Source: JAOZTV01 sp965371805
Lineage (GTDB): Bacteria > Acidobacteriota > Aminicenantia > UBA2199
Assembly (NCBI GenBank): GCA_965371805.1
Contig: CBDUZW010000019.1
Coordinates: 1 to 64,000 of the forward strand
Direction: 5' to 3'
Length of the DNA: 64,000 nt
Shown piece after piece: positions 35,588 through 45,259 of this stretch (its first letter is position 1; every line of letters begins with the position of its first letter). A program made the position numbers and the translations under genes. The notes under the pieces are model-generated. The model was given only the letters and a program-made list of their open reading frames with translations. It did not search any database and was not told the DNA's origin.

Positions 35588-35997
35588 TAAATTAATGATT
35601 TATTTAATCGAAAATTTTATTGAAGTAAGAAATTATTACTATTAGGTGTAGCGGACCAGAATCAAAATCAACCAGACCCAGAATAAAGATGTAGAACCTA
35701 CGATAATCGTTTTTTAATATTGGATTAGATTTATAAATCAATTAAACAGGAAAATAGCAAGGGGGTGGTAAAATATATAAATAGACAGAATATTCTTCAT
35801 ATCAATATTGAGGATGATCAGTTGAAAAAAAAATCAATTTTGATAATCTTTGGTTTGAAGCATATAGGCACTTAGGGGTTCCGATATCAAAACTGTTAAA
35901 AATAACGTTTTAAATATAATTCTATAAAAACCCAACGTAAACCATTTATTATTAATGTTTTCCAGCTTAACATTTTTGTTAAAGAGAAAGTCATAAA
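35588..35997. other. Gene-free interval, possibly decayed
   Basis: No convincing gene. A short frame reading NFDNLWFEAYRHLGVPISK (about 35837-35910) looks protein-like and might be a remnant, but it lacks a start and is too short to assign. The interval follows the apparently truncated ImmA-type gene, so some of it may be that gene's lost 3' end. Confidence 0.3.
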
Positions 35998-36807
35998 TTA
36001 TGACATTTTTAATGTTAAAAGTTTATACGAGGCAAGAAGTTTCTGGGCTTTTGGCATTAAAATATTGCCTGCAAATTTATCACACCATTTTTCAATATTA
36101 TCATTTTGATGATTCCAATTATCAAGTGCATTCTCTTTTTTAAATAAATGAGCCAATTCATGAAAGAGTGTAAAGGACTGTGCCTTTTTAGCATCTGAAT
36201 CATTTATAATAATAATGGGCAATTTTGAGTGATATATTGTTAGCCCACGTAGTAAAGATTTGTCTATATGTGACCACCCTTTGTATTTTGATGTCAAAAA
36301 AACAAAGACACCTTTATTCTCAAGTACTATCTTCCATTGTTTAAAATTAAGGCTACCATCCACTCCTAACCATTCTCTTACTATTGCTGCAGCTCTGCTT
36401 GGAGTAGGATTGTTTATTAAATTGGGTGCATTAAAAGATTCAATTGGTTCTCTCATGTCGTCCCTTAACTCAATAATAAATTCTCGAAATCGCTCGATTT
36501 TTGTTATTATACTGCGTACTTTATGATTGTTAAATATTTCTGTTTTGCTATCTATAAATTGGCGAAAAGCAGGGACTGATTTTTTAAATTGGTATCTTTC
36601 CGGTAAATGTTCAGATACAAAAACCCAACGAGGTACTTTATATAATTCAGCCAGAGTTTCTAATTGTCTAAATGTAGGTTGTAGTTGCCCTAGTTCTATT
36701 TTAACAATACTTTTTACTTTTTTTTCTACTTCAAAAAAATCAAGTCCAATCTGTTCGCGACACTGCGCTAAAATATTTAAATTTATATTTTCTACTCGAC
36801 CAGACAT
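35998..36807 (-). CDS. HTH/ImmA-IrrE-type metallopeptidase, C-terminally short
   Basis: 269 residues. The N-terminus is an XRE-like helix-turn-helix (LAQCREQIGLDFFEVEKKV, QPTFRQLETLAELYKVP). The second half is an ImmA/IrrE peptidase domain with the zinc motif FHELAH and IEKWCDKFAGNILMP. Such COG2856 proteins cleave or sense partner repressors and are common with mobile elements and toxin-antitoxin loci. Family members usually run about 100 residues further; here the sequence loses similarity after the FAGNILMP helix and stops. GGAGAAG before 36807 chooses the start over a TTG seven codons upstream. Probably a truncated, possibly inactive gene. Confidence 0.8.
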   Translation of the reverse strand: MSGRVENINLNILAQCREQIGLDFFEVEKKVKSIVKIELGQLQPTFRQLETLAELYKVPRWVFVSEHLPERYQFKKSVPAFRQFIDSKTEIFNNHKVRSIITKIERFREFIIELRDDMREPIESFNAPNLINNPTPSRAAAIVREWLGVDGSLNFKQWKIVLENKGVFVFLTSKYKGWSHIDKSLLRGLTIYHSKLPIIIINDSDAKKAQSFTLFHELAHLFKKENALDNWNHQNDNIEKWCDKFAGNILMPKAQKLLASYKLLTLKMS

Positions 36808-37052
36808 TAATCTTCTCCATTTACTCAACCAGGGATACGCACAACTATCTATATCCTCTGTTCATAATTATACTATCATATTGTCTAAAAAACATTATAT
36901 TTTATTAAAAATTTAAAGTCAAAAAAAAAAGAGAAAATTTTACACTTTGTTTAGTGGATTCCATGACGAGGAAATAAGATAATAGGATTTTATTGTTGAC
37001 TATACAGAAAATTAAAAAGAAAAATAATTCTGATGAAAATCAATTATATGAT

Positions 37053-38171
37053 TTATTTAAAGTATGTATTGAGAAGTAAATCACTGGCCTCTGTTGGAAG
37101 TAGATCACCGGAATTAATTTTTTTTTCAATAATTGACAATAATTCAGTGATCTCCGGACTTTTATAAAAACTATCAAGTAAATGATTTTCTGTCATTGAC
37201 TTTACCCATGATAATTGTTGTGCCTTTCTTCTCTCCTTGAAGATGCCGGACTCTTTGGTTATCTTTTCAAAATTGCAAATCATATCCCAAAGCTTATCAA
37301 TTCCAACATTTTTTATAGCAGAACAGGTTCTTACTTGTGTTTTCCATCCCTCAGTGGCATTTTCCAGGTATTTAAATGCCTGTCTATATTCATTTGCAGC
37401 AATATTTGCTTTTTCAATATTATCTCCATCCGCTTTATTTATAATAAGCGAATCCGCAATTTCAATAACGCCTTTTTTTATTCCCTGTAATTCATCACCA
37501 GCTCCGGATATCATTACAAGGAGAAAAAAATCAACCATGGACCTGACAGCTATCTCGTTTTGACCAACTCCTACTGTTTCTACAAGGATTACGTCAAATC
37601 CTGCAGCTTCACAAATAAGAATTGATTCTCTGCTTTTTCTTGTAACTCCTCCTAGAGAACCGCCCGAGGGAGAAGGACGGATGAAACTGTTTTCTTCTTT
37701 GGTAAGATGTTCCATCCTTGTTTTATCAGCAAGAATACTTCCCCCAAAACGGGAGCTGCTTGGATCAACAGCAAGCACAGCTACTTTCAGTCCTTTGTTA
37801 ATCAAGTATAAACCAAAGGTTTCGATTAAAGTACTTTTTCCTGCTCCGGGAACGCCTGAAATTCCAATTCGAATTGCATTACCTGTGTGAGGGAGGATTT
37901 TCTTTAAAACAGATTTTGATTTTTTCTGGTCTTTTTCTGCATTACTTTCTATAAGAGTGATAGCTCTTCCCAGGATCATTTTATTTTTCTCCAGAATCCC
38001 ATCCACAAGTTCGTTTACACTTAATTCCGGTTTTTTTGTTCTCCTATTTTTAAGCTCATTATTCACAGATGACTGATCAGAAACACCACTCATAATATTT
38101 GTTGCAAAAATGTCCGGTCTTTTTTCATCAACCCAATCGGGTTTCTTGTTCTTTTTTTTATTACTGTTCAT
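37053..38171 (-). CDS. meaB: MeaB/ArgK-type GTPase chaperone
   Basis: 372 residues. G1 GVPGAGKSTLIETFG (near 109), DPSSSRFGGSILADKTRM, the DVILVETVGVGQNE switch region and NKADGDN specificity motif define the MeaB (methylmalonyl-CoA mutase-associated) G3E GTPase. It loads and protects adenosylcobalamin in acyl-CoA mutases. No mutase subunit is in the window. A lysine-rich N-terminal extension of about 50 residues is longer than usual. It starts four bases after the ThiF-like stop, so the two are probably co-transcribed. Confidence 0.9.
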   Translation of the reverse strand: MNSNKKKNKKPDWVDEKRPDIFATNIMSGVSDQSSVNNELKNRRTKKPELSVNELVDGILEKNKMILGRAITLIESNAEKDQKKSKSVLKKILPHTGNAIRIGISGVPGAGKSTLIETFGLYLINKGLKVAVLAVDPSSSRFGGSILADKTRMEHLTKEENSFIRPSPSGGSLGGVTRKSRESILICEAAGFDVILVETVGVGQNEIAVRSMVDFFLLVMISGAGDELQGIKKGVIEIADSLIINKADGDNIEKANIAANEYRQAFKYLENATEGWKTQVRTCSAIKNVGIDKLWDMICNFEKITKESGIFKERRKAQQLSWVKSMTENHLLDSFYKSPEITELLSIIEKKINSGDLLPTEASDLLLNTYFK

Positions 38172-38175
38172 TTTT

Positions 38176-38850
38176 TTAGTTTAAGTCAAATATTTCAATT
38201 GAATAATCATTCAGATCAATTTTGAGTAATTTGTTTTTTAATGTATTTGGAAAACCACAAATGTTTTTTACAAATTCAGTTACTTGAATTGAGGAGATAA
38301 GAGAAGGTACCGGAGCTATTACCGGTATCTTTTCCTCTAAAACAGGGATTGTGTTGCCAAATATTTCTCTCAATGACATTGTCTCATCAGGAATAATTGT
38401 CGTAATCTGTCCATACATTCCATGTATACCACCATGTATCATTGGTATTTTCCTTTTCTGTATAAAATCATCAAGAAAATATCTTGCTTCAAAATTATCA
38501 AGGCAGTCAATAACAAAATCTATTTTGTCAGGCAGGTTAAAATCTTTTATGATTTTTATCTTATGTGGATATATTTCTGTTCCTAATCCTATGTCTAACA
38601 GGTTTTTTGTAGCTATATCAACCTTGGCTTGTCCAATATCATTTCTTGTATAAAGAATTTGTCTGTTTAAATCAGGAGGGTCCAAAATTCCTGGATCAAT
38701 TAAATGTAGCGTTCCTACACCTAATCTGACAAGTTGCTGGCATAAGGGTGAACCAAGTCCCCCAACGCCTGCAACTAATATTGATGTCTCTTTTAATTGA
38801 TTTTGATTATCTTTACTAATGATTTTTTGCTGTCTATTAAAAAAATCCAT
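38176..38850 (-). CDS. ThiF/MoeB-type adenylyltransferase lacking zinc cysteines
   Basis: 224 residues. N-terminal nucleotide-binding GVGGLGSPLCQQLVRLGVG, DPGILDPPDLNRQ, the adenylation-site region and DCLDNFEARYFL show an E1-like enzyme that adenylates the C-terminal glycine of ThiS/MoaD-like proteins. The usual CxxC pairs that hold zinc in MoeB/ThiF are missing: the CxxC-bearing loop is DETMSLREIF here, and the final pair is absent. No rhodanese domain. It may be a minimal or altered E1. No moaD/thiS is adjacent; moaC is 20 kb away. Confidence 0.82.
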   Translation of the reverse strand: MDFFNRQQKIISKDNQNQLKETSILVAGVGGLGSPLCQQLVRLGVGTLHLIDPGILDPPDLNRQILYTRNDIGQAKVDIATKNLLDIGLGTEIYPHKIKIIKDFNLPDKIDFVIDCLDNFEARYFLDDFIQKRKIPMIHGGIHGMYGQITTIIPDETMSLREIFGNTIPVLEEKIPVIAPVPSLISSIQVTEFVKNICGFPNTLKNKLLKIDLNDYSIEIFDLN

Positions 38851-38871
38851 TTAATTTCGCCTGCTTCTTTT

Positions 38872-40326
38872 TTACTTATACTTCAACCATTTTATTATTT
38901 CCTTTATAGAAGGTTTTTTTCCATACATTAAAATCCCTGTTCTAAATATTTTAGCTCCAAGCCATGCCAGGCACACAGTTGTAAAAATACTAATAACTAT
39001 TGATAAAATAATTTGGAAAAGTGAGGGCATGGTGACACTAATTCTCATAAACATCAGGGTTGGTGTAAACAGTGGAAAGAGAGAAGCATAGACGACAATT
39101 GGAGTATTAGGGTTCTGAGTAACCATAAATCCAATGATAAGTGGAATAAACATCAGATATGTCAGAGGTGCTGCAAATTGCTGAGCTTCCTGATCTGTAT
39201 TAACCGAAGCACCAACTATTGAAAAAAGCACTGAATACATAAAATATCCAATAATAAAGAATATCAAAAAATAAAAAACAATAAGTGGAGTAAAGAAACC
39301 TGTTATGCTCTTGTCTATTCCAAGGGAAGCTTTTCCAAGAAATACAGCTCCTATTCCTATCCATAGTAAGACTTGTGTTAATCCTGCAAGTCCTATACCA
39401 ATGATCTTACCATAGAAGAGAGTCTGGGTATTTGTTGAAGAGATAAGAACTTCCACAATTCTATTGTTTTTTTCTTCTATTACTCCTCTCATTATTAGCT
39501 GACCATATGCCATTATTACAGAAAAGAGAATTGTCAGCATGAATACTGACATCATATATGCAGATCCTGAATTTGACTCAGAATCTTTGCCCTCTTTTAC
39601 TGCAAAAGTAGAAAATATTACATTTCTAGTAGCGTCATCAACAATTTTTACTATTTCAGGATCCTTGATCTTTTCAATTAAAATAGTTGATGACAGGATT
39701 TTTGCAATTCTTGAATTCATATATTTATTTGTTGTAAAATCAGAAATGTTTAAGGAAAAATAATATACTTTTCTTGTTTTTTTAATTTTTTCCGGAATGA
39801 TCAAAAAACCGCTGATTTCCTTATTTATTACTTTCTCTCTATATTCCTGAATCAATAAAGAATCAATTTTGTCAAGCTGAAGATTCATTTCCATAAGCCT
39901 GTCTTGTTCTTTTCTTATTCTATCTAAAAAAAGTTTTTTTTCGTTTTTATCTTTTGTGTTTTTATATATTGCAGATATTTCTCCTATTTCAGTCTTAAGA
40001 TTTTTGATCTTAAGTTCAAGGTCATTAAAATTATTAATAATATCATTTTGTTTATTATTTAAATTAGAAATTTTACTAAATTTTATTTTGAGTTTTTCTT
40101 CCTCTTCATTTACTTTTTTATTACTATTGTTGATAAGTTGGTCAGATATTAAACCAGAGTAATCAACAACGGCAATATTTTTTGTCTCTCTTCCTACTTT
40201 TGTCAATAGTGTCGGGAGGAAAAAAAAACCACCCATTAATACAGGAGTTAAAATTGTTGCAATAACAAAAGATTTTTTTTTTACTATCTGCATATATTCT
40301 TTTTTAATAATTACCCAAATTTTCAT
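38872..40326 (-). CDS. ABC-2 type transporter permease
   Basis: 484 residues. An N-terminal helix (FVIATILTPVLMGGFFFLP), then an external segment with a long charged coiled coil (about 75-165: KLKIKFSKISNLNNKQND and following), then five more helices from about 265. The NatB/YhaP-type signature IMAYGQLIMRGVIEEKNNRIVEVLISS is clear. With the adjacent ATPase it probably exports ions, antibiotics or lipids. The stop and start codons of the pair lie 11 bases apart. Confidence 0.88.
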   Translation of the reverse strand: MKIWVIIKKEYMQIVKKKSFVIATILTPVLMGGFFFLPTLLTKVGRETKNIAVVDYSGLISDQLINNSNKKVNEEEEKLKIKFSKISNLNNKQNDIINNFNDLELKIKNLKTEIGEISAIYKNTKDKNEKKLFLDRIRKEQDRLMEMNLQLDKIDSLLIQEYREKVINKEISGFLIIPEKIKKTRKVYYFSLNISDFTTNKYMNSRIAKILSSTILIEKIKDPEIVKIVDDATRNVIFSTFAVKEGKDSESNSGSAYMMSVFMLTILFSVIMAYGQLIMRGVIEEKNNRIVEVLISSTNTQTLFYGKIIGIGLAGLTQVLLWIGIGAVFLGKASLGIDKSITGFFTPLIVFYFLIFFIIGYFMYSVLFSIVGASVNTDQEAQQFAAPLTYLMFIPLIIGFMVTQNPNTPIVVYASLFPLFTPTLMFMRISVTMPSLFQIILSIVISIFTTVCLAWLGAKIFRTGILMYGKKPSIKEIIKWLKYK

Positions 40327-40337
40327 AATTAATCCCT

Positions 40338-41264
40338 TTATAACGGTTTTTGAGTCTTCTGCTCTTTAACTTTTCCTATAAAAATACTGTTTAATGAAGG
40401 TTCAGTTATAGATAGACTATTTATAGATAGTTTTTCTATCAATTGTTTTAATACCAGATCTTTATATTTCATGTCAATTAAATCTATTTCCATTTCATTT
40501 CCATAATCTCTTACTGCATTTACATACTCTAGCTTTTCGACAAAACCAGAATTACCTGAATAATTCAAATGTAAAACTTTATTTCCAAATTTAGCTCTTA
40601 CTTCATCTAATTCTCCTTCGAGGACTTTTTTACCCTGATTTATCATTACGACTGAATCTACAATTTTTTCAGCATAATCCATTAAATGAGTAGAAAAAAT
40701 GATCGTTACTCCCTCTTTTTTTTTTTCAAGAATTATATCTTTTACAAGCTCAATATTTATGGGGTCAAGGCCGGAAAAAGGCTCGTCAAGAATTAAAAGG
40801 TCTGGTTCATGTATTATTGTTGTAATGAATTGAAGTTTTTGAGCCATCCCTTTTGACAGTTCCTCTATTTTTTTTTCTTTATGTTCTGCAAGATCAAATT
40901 TCGTTAATAATTCCATGCCACGGGTTTTAATAAGATCTTTTTTCATTCCCTTCAATTTTCCAAAAAATTCAAGAGTTTCTATGATAGTCAGTTTTCTGTA
41001 GAGACCTCTTTCTTCAGGTAAATAACCCACAATATCTTTGGTTTTTTCTGAAAACGGTTTTCCAAAAATCTTTATTTTTCCTGAATCGGGAACCATAATA
41101 TTCATTATCATTCGGATAATTGTTGTTTTCCCTGCTCCATTAGGTCCCAGCAATCCAAGGATCTTCCCCTTCTCTAATCTTAAGGAAACCTTGTTTACTG
41201 CTTTTTTTTTGTCAAATTCCTTGACAAGGTTTTCCAGACTTAATGCGTACTCTTCCATAATCAT
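40338..41264 (-). CDS. ABC transporter ATP-binding protein (NatA type)
   Basis: 308 residues. Walker A GPNGAGKTTIIRM (near 40), Q-loop GYLPEERGLYRKLT, signature LSKGMAQKLQFI, Walker B LLILDEPFSGLDP, H-loop FSTHLM, and a C-terminal DUF4162-type extension. It powers the permease at 38872-40326. GGAG is 5 bases before the first ATG; the Met two codons on is an alternative start. Confidence 0.92.
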   Translation of the reverse strand: MIMEEYALSLENLVKEFDKKKAVNKVSLRLEKGKILGLLGPNGAGKTTIIRMIMNIMVPDSGKIKIFGKPFSEKTKDIVGYLPEERGLYRKLTIIETLEFFGKLKGMKKDLIKTRGMELLTKFDLAEHKEKKIEELSKGMAQKLQFITTIIHEPDLLILDEPFSGLDPINIELVKDIILEKKKEGVTIIFSTHLMDYAEKIVDSVVMINQGKKVLEGELDEVRAKFGNKVLHLNYSGNSGFVEKLEYVNAVRDYGNEMEIDLIDMKYKDLVLKQLIEKLSINSLSITEPSLNSIFIGKVKEQKTQKPL

Positions 41265-41299
41265 ATATCTCCTATTTCTGGTAATTTCTAATTGAGTAA

Positions 41300-41938
41300 T
41301 TAATAATAAATCTTAATAACAAAGCTTCCTGAATTATTGTTGAAATTAAAATCATTGATACCTATAAACAGTTTTCCATCACTTATACTCTTGATTGGTG
41401 CTTTATTATTGCCAATATAGAATGGATTATTCTTTTCACCAATTTTTGCTATAACTGCACCTGTTGGTTGTACTGGAAGTTGTTTGTTCTTATTCCATTT
41501 TACATTTAATTCCCCATTTTGAAACACCTGTTTTTTTTTTGTTATAAAAATAGCACCTGATATTGAGAATAAAATGTTCTGTCCGGATTTTATATTGATT
41601 CCTGTATTTAACCAATTGGTATTGCCTTTTAGAATAAACCTTCTGAATTTTTTCCCTCTCCGTAATTTAGCATAGAGTGATTCAGTTTCAAAAGAAGATG
41701 TGATGCCAATTTCTTTAGGGGAATTGAATTCGATTTTCCATATTTGAGCTAAAGGAAATTTTCTTAAAGATTTATATTTATTAAATTTATATATATTAAA
41801 ATGCATCAAACCATATTTAAAATTTACTAACTTTCCTTCATATTTAGTTCCATCAACTGTATATAATACATGTGTATTAGGAAATACAGCCGCAACGGAA
41901 ATAATAACAAATAAAATTATAAAAAAACTTTTTTTCAT
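41300..41938 (-). CDS. Secreted protein with LecA/PA-IL-like domain
   Basis: 212 residues. Signal peptide KKSFFIILFVIISVAAVFPN, a small N-terminal beta domain (YTVDGTKYEGKLVNFKYG), and a C-terminal domain that resembles PA-IL-type sugar-binding proteins: WLNTGINIKSGQNILFSISG, a GAVIAKIGEKNNPFYIG strand pair and a final LFIGINDFNFNNNSGSF calcium/sugar loop. Probably periplasmic or surface, carbohydrate-binding by inference. TGAGGAAG before 41938 favours that Met. Downstream on the same strand is the ABC transporter. Confidence 0.65.
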   Translation of the reverse strand: MKKSFFIILFVIISVAAVFPNTHVLYTVDGTKYEGKLVNFKYGLMHFNIYKFNKYKSLRKFPLAQIWKIEFNSPKEIGITSSFETESLYAKLRRGKKFRRFILKGNTNWLNTGINIKSGQNILFSISGAIFITKKKQVFQNGELNVKWNKNKQLPVQPTGAVIAKIGEKNNPFYIGNNKAPIKSISDGKLFIGINDFNFNNNSGSFVIKIYY

Positions 41939-42075
41939 ACTTAACTTCCTCAATGTAAAATTATCGTAAAATTATCACTATTTTTAGACAATTTTTAAAT
42001 TGCCTAAAAATTAAGTTAAAATATATAATACTTTTAATTAAAATTCAACTAAAATCAATAACATTTAAAATAAAT

Positions 42076-43509
42076 TTAGTTGGGTAATTGCATTCTTATT
42101 GATGATTCGTACCCATTTCTATTAATCCATAAACGAATCACTTTTCCTGGTTCTGTTTCATCAAGGATCTCTTTAAATTGTTTGATTGACTCCAATTCAG
42201 TTCTATTTATTCCGAATATAATATCTCCTGCTTTAATTCCATATTCGGCAGCAAAGCCTTTTTTTTCAACAGTTTTGACAAGAATTCCCTTTGATGTTGA
42301 CAGCTCATATTCTTTTTTTAATTCGATTGAATTGTCAATGAGTACCATTCCAAGATCAGTGATTTTCCCACTTTTTCCAAGTGGTTTATATTTTATTGTA
42401 TCAGGAGCCTTTCCGATTTTTATTTTTTTTGTTATTTCTGTGTTTTTTTTACCACTGAGTCTTATTATAGAAAGTGTTATAATTGATCCCGGACTTGAGT
42501 TTCCAATAATTCTTTTTAATTCATTACCGGTTTTTACTTTTTTTCCATCAATTTTTACAATAAAATCAAAATCTTTTAATCCCGCTTTTTTTGCAGGAGA
42601 ATTGGTTTCAACACTTTTTATTAAAATTCCAGCAGAAGGAAGGTCAAACTCTTTTGCTTCCTTTTTTGAAAGTACTCTTATTTCAACACCTAACCAACCT
42701 CTGGAAACACTACCTTTATTTTTTAATTCTCCAATTACTTTTTTTGCCATGTCTGAGGGGATTGCAAAACCTATTCCAATACTTCCTCCGGATTGAGATA
42801 AAATAACAGAATTGATTCCAATGACTTTTCCCTTCATATTTATCAATGGACCACCTGAATTTCCTCTGTTAATGGAGGCATCAGTTTGCAGGAAGTCAAC
42901 ATAATCAGCAACATCCAGTTGTCTACCTTTTGCTGAAATTATACCTGAGGTTACTGTAAGGTCTTGATTTAAAGGATTTCCTATTGCTAGAACCCATTCG
43001 CCTATTTCAACCTTATTTGAATCTCCCAATTCAATATATGGAAGATTTTTTCCGTTAATTTTTAATAGAGCAAGATCAGTTTTTGGGTCTTTCCCAATTA
43101 TCTCTGCTGAATACTCTTTGTCATCAATTGTTTTTATTATAACTTTCATAGCATTTTCTACTACATGGTTATTTGTTATTATATATCCGTCTGATGAGAT
43201 TAGAAATCCTGAACCAACACCTGTTACTTCTCTGTTTCGTGGACGTTGACGGAAAAAACGGTTTAAAAGGCTGTCATTAAATGAAGAGTTCAATTTTGAA
43301 ATGGTCTTTGACATAACTTTTACAACGGCAGGCCGGACTCTCTTTACGAGTGGTGCAAAACTAAAATTCACCATTTTTATAGGAGCTGGTTTTTTGTCTA
43401 TCTGCTCCGCACTTACTGTATTTAATCCTTGACCAGTTCCAAATACTAAAGCAAAAAATAAAGCACCTAGAAAAAAGCTTGCTCCTGCTATTAAACTAAA
43501 TTTCTTCAT
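42076..43509 (-). CDS. degP: Periplasmic serine protease, HtrA/DegP family
   Basis: 477 residues. Signal or membrane-anchor helix (7-25), trypsin-like domain with the triad H115 (NNHVV), D145 (KTDLALLK) and S218 (GNSGGPL), then two PDZ domains (about 275-360 and 385-475). It degrades or refolds misfolded envelope proteins. The family's LA loop contains the basic stretch FFRQRPRNREV. Complete length. The amidase gene lies upstream on the same strand with a 75-base gap, so it may have its own promoter. Confidence 0.93.
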   Translation of the reverse strand: MKKFSLIAGASFFLGALFFALVFGTGQGLNTVSAEQIDKKPAPIKMVNFSFAPLVKRVRPAVVKVMSKTISKLNSSFNDSLLNRFFRQRPRNREVTGVGSGFLISSDGYIITNNHVVENAMKVIIKTIDDKEYSAEIIGKDPKTDLALLKINGKNLPYIELGDSNKVEIGEWVLAIGNPLNQDLTVTSGIISAKGRQLDVADYVDFLQTDASINRGNSGGPLINMKGKVIGINSVILSQSGGSIGIGFAIPSDMAKKVIGELKNKGSVSRGWLGVEIRVLSKKEAKEFDLPSAGILIKSVETNSPAKKAGLKDFDFIVKIDGKKVKTGNELKRIIGNSSPGSIITLSIIRLSGKKNTEITKKIKIGKAPDTIKYKPLGKSGKITDLGMVLIDNSIELKKEYELSTSKGILVKTVEKKGFAAEYGIKAGDIIFGINRTELESIKQFKEILDETEPGKVIRLWINRNGYESSIRMQLPN

Positions 43510-43584
43510 CTTTGAATCTCCTTCATTTTTTTTATTGTTCTATCCGTATTAAGACGGTAAATTTTCATAGAAAGTTTCATTGTT

Positions 43585-44772
43585 TCATATTTTACCTAAA
43601 GTTTTTATATATTTAATAATTCCCAGGTATATTCCCTCTGCAAGAGTCTGCCTGTATGGACCTCTTTTTAATCGTTCCGCTTCAACTCTATTACTGAGAA
43701 AGGAGGTTTCTATCAGAATTGAAGGCATCTCTGCTCCTACAAGTACATAAAAAGGGGCTTTCTTTACTCCAAGATCAGTAACTTGTTTATAATTTGATCT
43801 AACTTTTTTTAAAATTCCTTTTTGAACTGTCCGGGCCAGGACGATTGATTCTTCAATTTTCGCATTTTTTATTATTTTATCAACAATGGAATTTAATTTA
43901 GTAAGAGAAGTTTTTGATACCGCATTTTCCTGAGCTGCCACTCTTATTGCATGTGGATCAGTTGTCATACTTAAATAGTAAGTTTCAATTCCATTTACTT
44001 TTTTTCTTGGAGCTGAGTTAACATGGATAGATATAAAAATATCTCCTCTTTTTGAATTGGATATCGCTGTTCTTTCTTCCAGTGATATATATTTATCTGA
44101 ATCTCTTGTTAATATTACATTTATCCCGTCATTCTTTTTAAATAAGTTCTTTAATCTTTTTGAAATATCAAGGACGATGTGTTTTTCATATAAATGATAT
44201 TTTAAATTCATAGTGCCGGGATCTTTTCCACCATGCCCAGGATCAATGATTATTGTTTTCACCCCAAGTCCCAGTTGTCTTGAGATTGAATATCTGCCAT
44301 TAATTTGTTCTGGTACTCTGGTTATAGTGAGACCTTTTTCGGCAGTTTGTTTGTTTGCAAATTCTTTTGAATTTTCAAAAAAATCAAGTACTATTCGGTA
44401 TGGGGCCTTTAAATAGAAAAGATTATACTTTTCTACTGCTGTGAAATTGAAAACAACTCTCAACGTATTACTTCCTCTTTTCCCGATTCGTATTTTTTTT
44501 AGATGCCCCATATTAAAATTGATCTCTTTTGATTTTGCCTCAGGATAATTTTTTCCAAAAGAACAGTTCTTTAGATCAAAATATAATCGAAAGTTCTTTT
44601 TACCAGGTAGACTTTTTGCAATTATCTTGATTGGCGCGGAAAGGTCTAAGACAAACCTGGTATAATTGTCATAAGTAAAATATCTCAGGTTGTTAAGTTT
44701 CACATTTCCTGCTTCTATAACAGAAAGTGGCAAAATAAGACAAATGTAAATAATAATATAAATTCTTTTCAT
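43585..44772 (-). CDS. N-acetylmuramoyl-L-alanine amidase with AMIN domain
   Basis: 395 residues. Signal peptide KRIYIIIYICLILPLSVIEAG, an AMIN domain (about 25-125: KLNNLRYFTYDNYTRFVLDL) that targets the septum or peptidoglycan, then Amidase_3: zinc ligands H and E in DPGHGGKDPGT and YEKHIVLDI, H in FISIHVNSA, catalytic E in ILIETSFLSN. It cleaves peptidoglycan cross-link stems for cell separation. The start is uncertain: no clear ribosome site exists at 44772 or at the in-frame ATG 44802; 44772 gives a normal signal peptide n-region. Confidence 0.92.
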   Translation of the reverse strand: MKRIYIIIYICLILPLSVIEAGNVKLNNLRYFTYDNYTRFVLDLSAPIKIIAKSLPGKKNFRLYFDLKNCSFGKNYPEAKSKEINFNMGHLKKIRIGKRGSNTLRVVFNFTAVEKYNLFYLKAPYRIVLDFFENSKEFANKQTAEKGLTITRVPEQINGRYSISRQLGLGVKTIIIDPGHGGKDPGTMNLKYHLYEKHIVLDISKRLKNLFKKNDGINVILTRDSDKYISLEERTAISNSKRGDIFISIHVNSAPRKKVNGIETYYLSMTTDPHAIRVAAQENAVSKTSLTKLNSIVDKIIKNAKIEESIVLARTVQKGILKKVRSNYKQVTDLGVKKAPFYVLVGAEMPSILIETSFLSNRVEAERLKRGPYRQTLAEGIYLGIIKYIKTLGKI

Positions 44773-44884
44773 TAAATGAAATTTTACTTTAAAATAACCC
44801 ATATTTCAACTAGGAGTGATTTTTTTAATTATTGTATACTTGATTTTATTATTAATATAACTTAATATATATTATAGGATTTTA

Positions 44885-45238
44885 ATGGGAAAGAAAATTT
44901 TAGTAATTGATGATGAACTTTTTATCAGGGAACTAGTACAAGATTTTTTAGAAATAGAAGGTTTATTCTGTAGGATAGCTGCTAATTTAGCCGAAGCATT
45001 GGCTTTGTTTAAGGAAGAATGTTTTGATTTGGTATTATTAGATAGAAACCTTGGTGATATGCAGGCTGAGGAGGTTCTAGGTGAATTGAGAGCTGTCCAA
45101 AAGAAGATCCCGATTATTATGATGACTGGAGATCTTGATATTCCTGAAAAACTTATTGCTGATTTTAATATTTCAAATGTTATAAATAAACCTTTTCAAT
45201 ATGATGAGTTTATCGATATTATCAATAAAAACCTATAA
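44885..45238 (+). CDS. Single-domain response regulator
   Basis: 117 residues, receiver only. ILVIDDE gives the acidic pair, the phospho-acceptor is D in LVLLDRNLGD, T in IIMMTGD and K in VINKPFQ complete the set. Without an output domain it is CheY- or Spo0F-like. It leads a run of 13 plus-strand genes with gaps of 0-25 bases and may belong to the same transcription unit. The ribosome site is weak (AGGAT). Confidence 0.9.
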   Translation: MGKKILVIDDELFIRELVQDFLEIEGLFCRIAANLAEALALFKEECFDLVLLDRNLGDMQAEEVLGELRAVQKKIPIIMMTGDLDIPEKLIADFNISNVINKPFQYDEFIDIINKNL

Positions 45239-45259
45239 CCTATTTTATATGGAGTTAGA

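Noticed and set aside
36993..37079. Short plus-strand frame (LLTIQKIKKKNNSDENQLY...) near the meaB end
   Set aside because: Only about 28 codons, no start context, overlaps meaB; the rest of 36808-37052 shows nothing.
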